Shown: one piece after another, positions 23,573-28,915 of the stretch
How the letters are laid out: the number at the start of each line of letters is the position of its first letter
Numbering within the stretch: the first letter of the stretch is position 1
IMG/VR virus record: IMGVR_UViG_3300007754_000366
Location: 1 to 30,452 of that record
Direction: 5' to 3' (one strand)
DNA from: a virus
DNA length: 30,452 nt
Translations under genes and position numbers: made by a program
Notes under the pieces: model-generated
Told to the model about the DNA's origin: nothing
The model's database searches: none
Seen by the model: the letters and a program-made list of their open reading frames with translations, nothing else

Positions 23573-24720
23573 GCTGCCTGTGCTCCTATTTTCCAGCCCT
23601 GCGACGCCAGGAAGGCGCGCGCGTCGGCTTCGGTTTGTGCCTTGCCGTCGGCGATGACCTGCGGGATCAGCGCGACAGCTTCGGGATCGTCAACAGGTGC
23701 CGTCGTCGGCTTCCATGAAGCGGCTTCCAGCCGCAGGCGATTGACCGTCGAAGACGCGTCGCGATTGCCGTCGCGCCCTGCGCCGTGCTTGACGCCGAAC
23801 AGGGCGTCGGCGCGTGTCAGACCATCGACACCGTTTGTCCATTGCCGCCAGCCCGATCGGGCACAGAACGCCAGGATGTCGGTCAGCGTGTCGACCGGCG
23901 CCCAGTCGGCTTCGATGCAGACCTGCACAGCCTGCGCGATCTGCCAGCTGACCGCTCTGAAGCTGGGCGACGGCATCGGTGACAGGGCTGCGCACCAGGC
24001 GTCAAAGACCTGCCTGACCGGACCGTCGGCGCCGTCGACCATCAGCAGGTGTCTGACCGCTTCGTCGACGCTGGTGACCAGGGCTGGCGCTGGTGCTTCC
24101 TCACGTGCGCGCACGTGTACGGGCGCAGGGATGCGTTCACGTGCGCGTTCACGTGCGCGAACAGGCGCGCGTTCGCTTGCTTGCTTGCTTGCTTGCTTTT
24201 CTCTGGGGTTCTTTTGGTTGGGATTAGGATTTAGCTCCGACGCGCCCGCGCGCGCGAGGGGTGCGTTCGGCCATGGTGCGGGCAGCGGCTGGTCGGCGCG
24301 GATGGCATGCCAGACATCGGCGAAACAGTCGGGGTCACGTTTGGGTCGGATGGATTGCAGCTGGTATCGGTTGTGATGCAGCCAGCGGGCGCCAAGCTCG
24401 TATCCACCGACCGCGATCACTTCTCGAAGCGCTTTGGCGAACCAGCCTTCAGACTGCACCGACCAGGTCGCCACTGGCAGAAGCCACAGCCAGCCGCCTG
24501 CCAAGGGCTGAACGACATCTGCTGCGGTCAGCAGGTCAATAGCATCGCCATAGACCGACGCTGTGATACCCAGGGCGCCCGATAGCCTGTTAGGCGACAC
24601 AATGCCCGATGCGCCGTCGTTCGTGGCGCACAGGGCAAGATAGACGGCTTTAGCGGTCGGGCAGTCTGGAAGGGCTGGGTTGTCCAGCAGATCGGTCGGT
24701 ATGGTCGCGTAGCCTTTCAT
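23569..24720 (-). CDS. Replication initiator-like protein
   Basis: 383 aa. Residues 1-80 (GYATIPTDLLDNP...PTAKAVYLALCATNDGASGIVSPNRLSGALGI, then a helix and a GGWLWLLP wing) read as a winged-helix domain like those at the start of phage replisome organisers and O-type proteins. A low-complexity Lys/Arg/Glu/Ala linker (about 165-215; KQASKQAS, RARERARER) follows, then a helical C-terminal domain (225-325) that could recruit a helicase loader. The gene contains repeats and an AT-rich stretch in the linker, the same plan as the lambda O gene with its internal origin. ATG at 24720 overlaps the preceding stop (ATGA). Confidence 0.75.
   Translation of the reverse strand: MKGYATIPTDLLDNPALPDCPTAKAVYLALCATNDGASGIVSPNRLSGALGITASVYGDAIDLLTAADVVQPLAGGWLWLLPVATWSVQSEGWFAKALREVIAVGGYELGARWLHHNRYQLQSIRPKRDPDCFADVWHAIRADQPLPAPWPNAPLARAGASELNPNPNQKNPREKQASKQASERAPVRARERARERIPAPVHVRAREEAPAPALVTSVDEAVRHLLMVDGADGPVRQVFDAWCAALSPMPSPSFRAVSWQIAQAVQVCIEADWAPVDTLTDILAFCARSGWRQWTNGVDGLTRADALFGVKHGAGRDGNRDASSTVNRLRLEAASWKPTTAPVDDPEAVALIPQVIADGKAQTEADARAFLASQGWKIGAQAA
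24101..24240. other. Candidate replication origin inside the initiator gene
   Basis: On the plus strand TCACGTGCGCG occurs three times (24101-24111, 24137-24147, 24149-24159). The last two are part of a 12-bp tandem TTCACGTGCGCG pair (24136-24159). The first overlaps a 16-bp perfect palindrome, CACGTG-CGCG-CACGTG (24102-24117). Then come five TTGC units (24177-24196) and an AT-richer run to about 24236. Iterons followed by AT-rich DNA within the initiator gene is the lambda ori plan. Protein-level low complexity alone (Arg/Glu, Lys-Gln-Ala-Ser repeats) is the alternative explanation. Confidence 0.45.
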
Positions 24721-24890
24721 GCGTTGGTCAGGTCGGCGTCTTCGATCAGATTTAAGACGTCCTGCGCCAACAGCAGCATCAGGTCGAAAGCGCGGCCGTT
24801 CTGATCCAGGATCTCACCTACATCCGGCAGGGGCTTCTCGTCTGCCATCGCCAGCGCCCGCTCGGCACGGCTTTGCGGTGTGTCAGTCAT
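24717..24890 (-). CDS. Small acidic protein
   Basis: 57 aa from ATG 24890, chosen because GAGGAG stands seven bases in front; an earlier in-frame ATG at 24935 lies right after the previous stop and is possible. The product is acidic and helical (RAERALAMADEK, then ILDQNGRAFDLMLLLAQDVLNLIEDADL). The stop overlaps the initiator start (ATGA), so it may be made in step with it. Function unknown. Confidence 0.6.
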   Translation of the reverse strand: MTDTPQSRAERALAMADEKPLPDVGEILDQNGRAFDLMLLLAQDVLNLIEDADLTNA

Positions 24891-24935
24891 CGCCCGCTCC
24901 TCATCTGGTAATTGTATTCTTCGATCGTCTCGCAT

Positions 24936-25049
24936 TCATTCGGCATCGCCGTGGAGTAGCCCAGCGCCCGCAGTTGCCCACATGGCGCAGTAGACTGTCG
25001 CCGATGGCTTCAGACAGCCGCGGCAGGGCACCAGGTCGTCGGCGATCAT
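24936..25049 (-). CDS. 37-aa Cys-containing mini-protein (tentative)
   Basis: ATG 25049 overlaps the stop of the zinc-ribbon gene as ATGA and the frame ends just before the next possible start. The product starts MIADDLVPCRGCLKPSATVY and holds three Cys (C9, C12, C21). The overlap pattern and the CxxC support a real gene; the short length makes it tentative. Confidence 0.4.
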   Translation of the reverse strand: MIADDLVPCRGCLKPSATVYCAMWATAGAGLLHGDAE

Positions 25050-25303
25050 GCGGCGGCGTCTGGCGGCTGTGGCGCTTCGGGCACCAGCGCGATCTGCGCC
25101 TGTCGCGACAGGATCGCAGGCATGCCGCTGCACTTCGGGCACAGCCAGGCGCCGAAGCGATGCGCCCAGCCTTCGCGCGTCAGCTTGTCGGCGGCAGATT
25201 CGGCGTCGGTGTACCGCGGCGGAATGTGCACCAGGGTGTGACAGCGCTTGCAGCTGCAAGCGTAGGTCGCGACGATCTTGCCGTATGGATCAGGCGTCGG
25301 CAT
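25046..25303 (-). CDS. 85-aa zinc-ribbon protein
   Basis: Cys pairs at CSCKRC (16-21) and CPKC (55-58), about 34 residues apart, form a zinc-ribbon pattern; a helix (TDAESAADKLTREGW) and the FGAWLC strand lie between. The C-terminus is Pro/Ala-rich. Such small ribbons usually bind DNA, RNA or protein. ATG at 25303 overlaps the stop of the SSB-like gene (TGATG). No more exact role can be given. Confidence 0.75.
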   Translation of the reverse strand: MPTPDPYGKIVATYACSCKRCHTLVHIPPRYTDAESAADKLTREGWAHRFGAWLCPKCSGMPAILSRQAQIALVPEAPQPPDAAA

Positions 25304-26073
25304 CAGCGCCGCGGGCCAAAGGGGATGTCGTCATCGCTGAAGTTGCCAGGCGGCGGCGTGACAGTTCGCGGCTGTGAATTAGCGGGCGCCTGATCCCAGC
25401 GCGGCGCGCCTATGCTCGCTGGCGTGACCGTCGGGCGATTCAGTTCGGTGTGCGCAGCCTGTGCCGCATCGGCGAAGCGCTGCGGGCTGGGCTGTGCAGC
25501 TGGCGACTGCACGTATGCCTGTACAGGCGTCGTCGGCGTGCCAGGGAAGGGCTGGGCGGCACCGTTGATCGCATCGGCGACCAGCCCGCAGGCGTGCGGC
25601 AGGTTGACCGGATCCTGGCTGTCGATGTAGACGCCCTGCTTTGGCGTCAGCGGCGCGTGCGGCGTGATCATGTAGGTCGTGTTGCTGTCGCCTTTCTTAC
25701 CGGCGCGCTTGACCTGATACGACCAGTTCTTCAGCCCGAACTGTGGGTTGTCGCGGTATTCGATCAGCTGCGGATAGGTCATCGTGCTTAGGCTGATGAC
25801 CCGCATCGCCTTCGCGTCGGTGTCGAAGAACGACAGCGCATACTGCACCTTCACCTTCAGCTTCTGCGCGCACCAGCCGCAGGCGTCGCCGTCGCAGTTA
25901 TCCATCCCTGCGCCGTTCCAATGCCGATAGCGCACCAGCGGCGCGCCGACGAAGACGCCGCGCACCGATTCGCCATCGTCGGCAAGCTGGACAAACAGCC
26001 CGTCGCCCGCCTGTTCAGCCTGTTCTTTGTTGGTTCGGTCGGCAGCTTGCCAGCCTGTGTCATATCTCGACAT
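25303..26073 (-). CDS. Probable single-stranded DNA-binding protein with a metal site
   Basis: 256 aa from ATG 26073, which has AAGGGG at good spacing; an open frame continues upstream to 26184 but without a site. Residues 25-140 look like an OB-type beta domain (GESVRGVFVG, VKVQYALSFF, NTTYMITPHAPL), with H51, C60, C65, C68 spaced like the His-Cys-Cys-Cys zinc site of T4 gp32. A Pro/Ala/Gln-rich linker (170-243) follows, then the tail FSDDDIPFGPRR. DDDIPF is exactly the partner-binding tip of bacterial SSB, here followed by four more residues. It should coat ssDNA in replication and recombination and recruit partners such as the nuclease. Family assignment rests on these motifs. Confidence 0.8.
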   Translation of the reverse strand: MSRYDTGWQAADRTNKEQAEQAGDGLFVQLADDGESVRGVFVGAPLVRYRHWNGAGMDNCDGDACGWCAQKLKVKVQYALSFFDTDAKAMRVISLSTMTYPQLIEYRDNPQFGLKNWSYQVKRAGKKGDSNTTYMITPHAPLTPKQGVYIDSQDPVNLPHACGLVADAINGAAQPFPGTPTTPVQAYVQSPAAQPSPQRFADAAQAAHTELNRPTVTPASIGAPRWDQAPANSQPRTVTPPPGNFSDDDIPFGPRR

Positions 26074-26218
26074 CGTGATCCCCTTGGTTGTCGGTGTTGT
26101 CTTCGGCGTCGGCGCCACAGCGCGGGCACCCTGGTGAATCGGTCCAGCCCCGATAGCGGCAGCTGGTGCAGTCGACGCGGTCACAGCCCGCGCGTTCGGC
26201 GTCTTCGATGCGCGTCAC
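26060..26218 (-). CDS. 52-aa zinc-ribbon mini-protein
   Basis: GTG 26218 overlaps the preceding stop as GTGA. The product has CTSC and CPRC (with a further Cys before) about 11 residues apart, a compact zinc ribbon, and an acidic tail. Its last 14 bases overlap the SSB-like gene, and the SSB ribosome site lies inside it, which would couple the two. No function can be named. Confidence 0.6.
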   Translation of the reverse strand: MTRIEDAERAGCDRVDCTSCRYRGWTDSPGCPRCGADAEDNTDNQGDHDVEI

Positions 26219-26355
26219 GGGCGCACGTCCCGTTCGTGCATGCACCGCGCGCATTTCTCGACGACCACGAAGCCGCCGCTTAGAACGTGCGGCGACCAGG
26301 CGTGCCCCCACAGCCAGCACGCCAGTCGCGTGCGCCAGTCATTGCCGTGCTTCAT
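26215..26355 (-). CDS. 46-aa Cys-containing phage protein
   Basis: ATG 26355 (AAAGG ahead, ATGA overlap with the preceding gene). The sequence RLACWLWGHAWSP followed by a strand VVVEKCARC resembles small phage proteins with a Cys/Gly-His/Trp opening and CxxC end, thought to bind zinc. The end overlaps the next gene by GTGA. The frame upstream of this ATG is Arg-rich and looks like a shadow. Confidence 0.6.
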   Translation of the reverse strand: MKHGNDWRTRLACWLWGHAWSPHVLSGGFVVVEKCARCMHERDVRP

Positions 26356-26867
26356 GTCGTGAACCTTTCGATGTCGACGTACTGGGCGACGCTGTCTGCC
26401 AGGGCGTGCGCGCGCTTGCGGCATGACCGACAGGTTGTGTGATAGGCGACGTCGACGACCGGCGCGTTATCCAGCAGGGGCGCGCCGCACATGGCGTTCG
26501 CGTCGCCTGTCGCCGCCAGGTGTGGCGCGCTGCGCACGACCAGGTCTTCGCGCGGCACCAGGCGCGACAACTTGACGACTGTGGTGATGACCGCCTTCGT
26601 GCGCTTGTAGCACTGCCAGCAGACGTCGGCGCCTGGCTTGTCGGGCGTCAGCGTTTCGCCTTCGCGCCCGACCTGGCACATGCGCCAGCCGTTGACCTCG
26701 GCGTGCGACTTGCGGCTGGTCGGCAACGTCCACCACTGCACCAGCCCTGCGATCGGGTTGCCGATCTGCGCCAGCTGCAGACGTTCGGCGCGCAGGTCGC
26801 GCAGCGCGGCTTCGTGCACTTCGATCTGCACGTCGAGGTCTTCGACGGTCTGTAGGTCGGCGGTCAT
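26352..26867 (-). CDS. Hypothetical protein with two CxxC pairs
   Basis: 171 aa. N-terminal coiled-coil-like helix (DLQTVEDLDVQIEVHEAALRDLRAERLQLAQIG), then a Trp/Arg/Lys-rich region, CWQC (83-86) and, after a gap, CRSC (146-149), plus another Cys. The two pairs could join as one zinc site. The gene is joined to RusA upstream and a mini-protein downstream by ATGA overlaps. A nucleic-acid-binding helper is plausible; nothing is certain. Confidence 0.7.
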   Translation of the reverse strand: MTADLQTVEDLDVQIEVHEAALRDLRAERLQLAQIGNPIAGLVQWWTLPTSRKSHAEVNGWRMCQVGREGETLTPDKPGADVCWQCYKRTKAVITTVVKLSRLVPREDLVVRSAPHLAATGDANAMCGAPLLDNAPVVDVAYHTTCRSCRKRAHALADSVAQYVDIERFTT

Positions 26868-27337
26868 GACAGCCCCAGCGCTTGCGCCAGTCGGTTCGGG
26901 CAGAAGTCGCCGCGGTCGCCCAGCGGCGTGACCTTGACCCGCAGCTGCGGTCGCGCCAGGGCGCCTTCGAGCGCGGTGTATGTCGTCAGGGTGTCGCCGC
27001 AGCAGACCTGCTTATCGTCACCCCAGCAGCCCTTCATCGCGTCAAATACCAGCTTTTCGATGTTGTCCTTGTCTGGCTTCTGCGGGCACCAGCACAGCCC
27101 GATCGGGTCTTTCTTTCGCAGCAGCCGCTTCGGTCGCTGGATCACAGCCAGGATGTCGACGCGCAGCGGACCTTCAAGGCGTTCGGCTGGCAGGGCAGCG
27201 CGGGCGAAGGTGGCGACAGCCGCCATCAGCGGACCGTTGCGCGGATCTGGATAGGTGTGACCTGTGCCCTTGACCCTGATGCGCGGCTTTTTGCCCTGCG
27301 GCGCCAGGGGCACGTCGAAGCGATAGCTGATGGTCAT
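26864..27337 (-). CDS. rusA: Holliday junction resolvase, RusA family
   Basis: 157 aa. The KPDKDNIEKLVFDAMKG (87-103) motif, with D89 and D91, and WGDDKQV (105-111) with D107/D108 are the acidic metal-binding residues and conserved block of RusA. It resolves four-way junctions as a dimer, removing branches before packaging. The length is a little over the E. coli protein (120 aa), owing to a C-terminal extension (LRVKVTPLGDRGDFCPNRLAQALGLS). ATG at 27337 overlaps the preceding stop (ATGA). Confidence 0.9.
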   Translation of the reverse strand: MTISYRFDVPLAPQGKKPRIRVKGTGHTYPDPRNGPLMAAVATFARAALPAERLEGPLRVDILAVIQRPKRLLRKKDPIGLCWCPQKPDKDNIEKLVFDAMKGCWGDDKQVCCGDTLTTYTALEGALARPQLRVKVTPLGDRGDFCPNRLAQALGLS

Positions 27338-27792
27338 CCGGCGACGCCTTCAGCGCGATAGATCACTTGCTGTGCCGCCTGGCGTGCGGCGGTCGTCTGT
27401 TCATAGGTCAGCTCGAGCGGGCGCAGGCGCGCCAGCCAGCGGTCGACGGTCGTGCCAGTCGCCAGGCAGTCGCTGTCGATCAGGCGCCCGGCGACCAGGA
27501 TGAAGCCGCACAGCTGGCGCAGGTCGCGCGGGTCAGCCATGCATGCGTTGACCAGGTCGGCGGGCCAACAGTCGACATCGATTGCCGCGGCGATTGCTTC
27601 CTGGTTGCGACCCAGCGCGCCCAGCACAAGCGGCGCCATTTCACGCGGCACAGATGTCTTGCGGACCCATTTGTAAACCGTCTGCCAGGGCACGCCGACT
27701 AGCGTGGCGACGTCACCGACTGAGAATTCGGTTTTGTCCAAGGCGGCGTATGCGCCGAAGTCTGACGGCACGACGTTGATCGGTGTCGTCAT
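27334..27792 (-). CDS. HTH-domain protein, putative regulator
   Basis: 152 aa. Residues 22-48 (EFSVGDVATLVGVPWQTVYKWVRKTSV) are a clear helix-turn-helix, with the recognition helix TVYKWVRK. The remaining 100 residues are helical with a few Cys and no known domain. As the third gene of the leftward operon, it may regulate early genes or be a replication accessory. ATGA overlaps on both sides. Confidence 0.75.
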   Translation of the reverse strand: MTTPINVVPSDFGAYAALDKTEFSVGDVATLVGVPWQTVYKWVRKTSVPREMAPLVLGALGRNQEAIAAAIDVDCWPADLVNACMADPRDLRQLCGFILVAGRLIDSDCLATGTTVDRWLARLRPLELTYEQTTAARQAAQQVIYRAEGVAG

Positions 27793-27971
27793 CGGGTCAC
27801 CCGCTTGCGCACGCGCGCCAGGTGCTGGGCGGCGACGCTGACCGGCTGGTCGTCGTCGATCGTCTGCGCTGCCGCCTGGACTGCGCCGACGCGCACCAGC
27901 TCGCGGACCATTTCACGCGCGACCGCCACAGCGACCGCGTCAACTACGCGTTTTAGTTCAGCGTCTTTCAT
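27789..27971 (-). CDS. Small helical protein
   Basis: 60 aa, Val/Ala/Arg-rich helix (MKDAELKRVVDAVAVAVAREMVRELVRVGAVQAAAQ) followed by a polar tail ending in Arg-rich sequence. ATG overlaps the first gene's stop (ATGA), stop overlaps the next start (ATGA). Function unknown; amphipathic helix could serve in dimerisation. Confidence 0.6.
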   Translation of the reverse strand: MKDAELKRVVDAVAVAVAREMVRELVRVGAVQAAAQTIDDDQPVSVAAQHLARVRKRVTR

Positions 27972-28201
27972 GTGGTTGTGATCCAGCGCCGACCTGTCTG
28001 CGGGTCGACAAAAACGCCCGTCGCCGGGCGTGGTAGCGGTGACAGCACTTCGGTGCCAGCTGTCGCAATGTGCAAAGCGACCCAGCGCCCGACTGTTTTG
28101 CGGTCGCGCCCGATGAAGCGTGCAAATTCAGCGATCGTCATTCGCGGCTTCGGCAAAAGGTCGGTTTGGCTGTTTTCTGGCGCGTCCATAGGTTCGACCA
28201 T
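27968..28201 (-). CDS. First gene of the leftward operon: small HTH regulator
   Basis: 77 aa from ATG 28201; ATG at 28189 is the alternative and the open frame also extends to 28258 with AT-rich codons unlike the gene. Residues 21-46 (MTIAEFARFIGRDRKTVGRWVALHIA) are a helix-turn-helix, followed by a short strand TGVFVDPQTGRRWI like a beta wing. It could be a Cro-like early repressor or an excisionase (Xis). It is the first product of the leftward transcript and lies opposite the putative repressor gene, as Cro does. No exact family is claimed. Confidence 0.7.
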   Translation of the reverse strand: MVEPMDAPENSQTDLLPKPRMTIAEFARFIGRDRKTVGRWVALHIATAGTEVLSPLPRPATGVFVDPQTGRRWITTT

Positions 28202-28260
28202 ATGGTACGAAAATGCCCTAAAACAACCTAAAATCCGCAGAAATCCGCAGAAATCCACAC
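28202..28260. promoter_or_regulatory. AT-rich control region with phased A-tracts and a 10-bp tandem repeat
   Basis: Runs of A start at 28210, 28220, 28230, 28241 and 28251, that is once per 10-11 bp, so they lie on one face of the helix and should bend the DNA. Two perfect copies of AAATCCGCAG (28231-28240, 28241-28250) and a third imperfect one (28251-28260) sit in the same period. CCTAAAA occurs at 28217 and 28227. It lies just upstream of the first leftward gene; its promoter should be here or in the next 60 bp, but I see no good -35/-10 pair for the leftward direction. Confidence 0.6.
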
Positions 28261-28280
28261 CTTCAGATCCGACTTGTTAC

Positions 28281-28310
28281 TTGACCGCCTGACTAACGTG
28301 GCGTTAGTTT
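28281..28310 (+). promoter_or_regulatory. Rightward promoter with palindromic operator
   Basis: TTGACC (28281-28286), an 18-bp spacer and TAGTTT (28305-28310). Within the spacer, overlapping the -10, lies the inverted repeat ACTAACG-TGG-CGTTAGT (28292-28308, 7-bp arms). The predicted transcript starts a few bases before the ATG at 28320, so the mRNA would be nearly leaderless, like lambda cI from PRM. The same module, with the same spacing, is at 30397-30426. Confidence 0.6.
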
Positions 28311-28319
28311 GATGCAGTC

Positions 28320-28856
28320 ATGACAGGCTGGGACGAAAAGCGCAGACGCGACGGCATTACCAGCCAGCAACTGGCTGACGCGCTGGCTGCTGCCAGCGGG
28401 TCACCTGTGTCACAGCGCGCCCTTTACGATTACGCCCGCGGAAAACTGCCACGCGCCGCGGCGACATTCCGACTGCTGGACGCATACGCCCGCGGCGATG
28501 TCGAGCTGGTTGACGACGCCGACGGCGTGCCGCAGCTGGCGCCTGTCGACAGCGAAACGAAGCACGCGACGGCATTGGCGACGACTCGAAAGCTGGCTGA
28601 ACAGATCCTGGCGCTGACCGACCGCGATGGCGTCATAACCTTGATCGAAGCGAAGACGCCTGCTATCGGTGGTACCAGTGACAGCGCCGAAAGGGTGCAG
28701 CCAGGGTACCGCATCAGCCGCAACCTGCACGACCGTATACAGCGCGCATTCGACATCGCGCACGCCGCCGACCCTGCCAGGTTCAGCAGCGTGAATGCCC
28801 TGGTCGAACACGCGTTGTCGCAGGCATTCCCTGACCTACCTGAAAAGCGCCGCTAG
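28320..28856 (+). CDS. Probable repressor: N-terminal HTH, C-terminal RHH-like region
   Basis: 178 aa. Residues about 12-57 (GITSQQLADALAAASGSPVSQRALYDYARGKLPRAAATFRLLDAY) look like a phage repressor-type HTH. Residues 130-172 (YRISRNLHDRIQRAFDIAHAADPARFSSVNALVEHALSQAF) fit a ribbon-helix-helix or Arc-like strand-helix-helix. A linker with Asp/Thr joins them. Two DNA-binding-type domains in one repressor are unusual. There is no RecA-dependent cleavage domain (no Ser/Lys protease motif visible). It lies divergent from the early operon, behind its own operator-bearing promoter, with no ribosome site. Most likely the lysogeny repressor, but a role as activator or antirepressor cannot be excluded. 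Confidence 0.75.
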   Translation: MTGWDEKRRRDGITSQQLADALAAASGSPVSQRALYDYARGKLPRAAATFRLLDAYARGDVELVDDADGVPQLAPVDSETKHATALATTRKLAEQILALTDRDGVITLIEAKTPAIGGTSDSAERVQPGYRISRNLHDRIQRAFDIAHAADPARFSSVNALVEHALSQAFPDLPEKRR

Positions 28857-28915
28857 CGTTCGCAGGAAGCGAGGCAGCAACCTTGCGCATGACGCGCCCG
28901 ACTTAGGGGCGACCG

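Noticed and set aside
24177-24196. (TTGC)5 as a phase-variation repeat
   Set aside because: Tetranucleotide repeats can vary reading frame, and it lies in a coding part, but five units are few and the Lys-Gln-Ala-Ser linker explains it. Kept only as part of the origin candidate.
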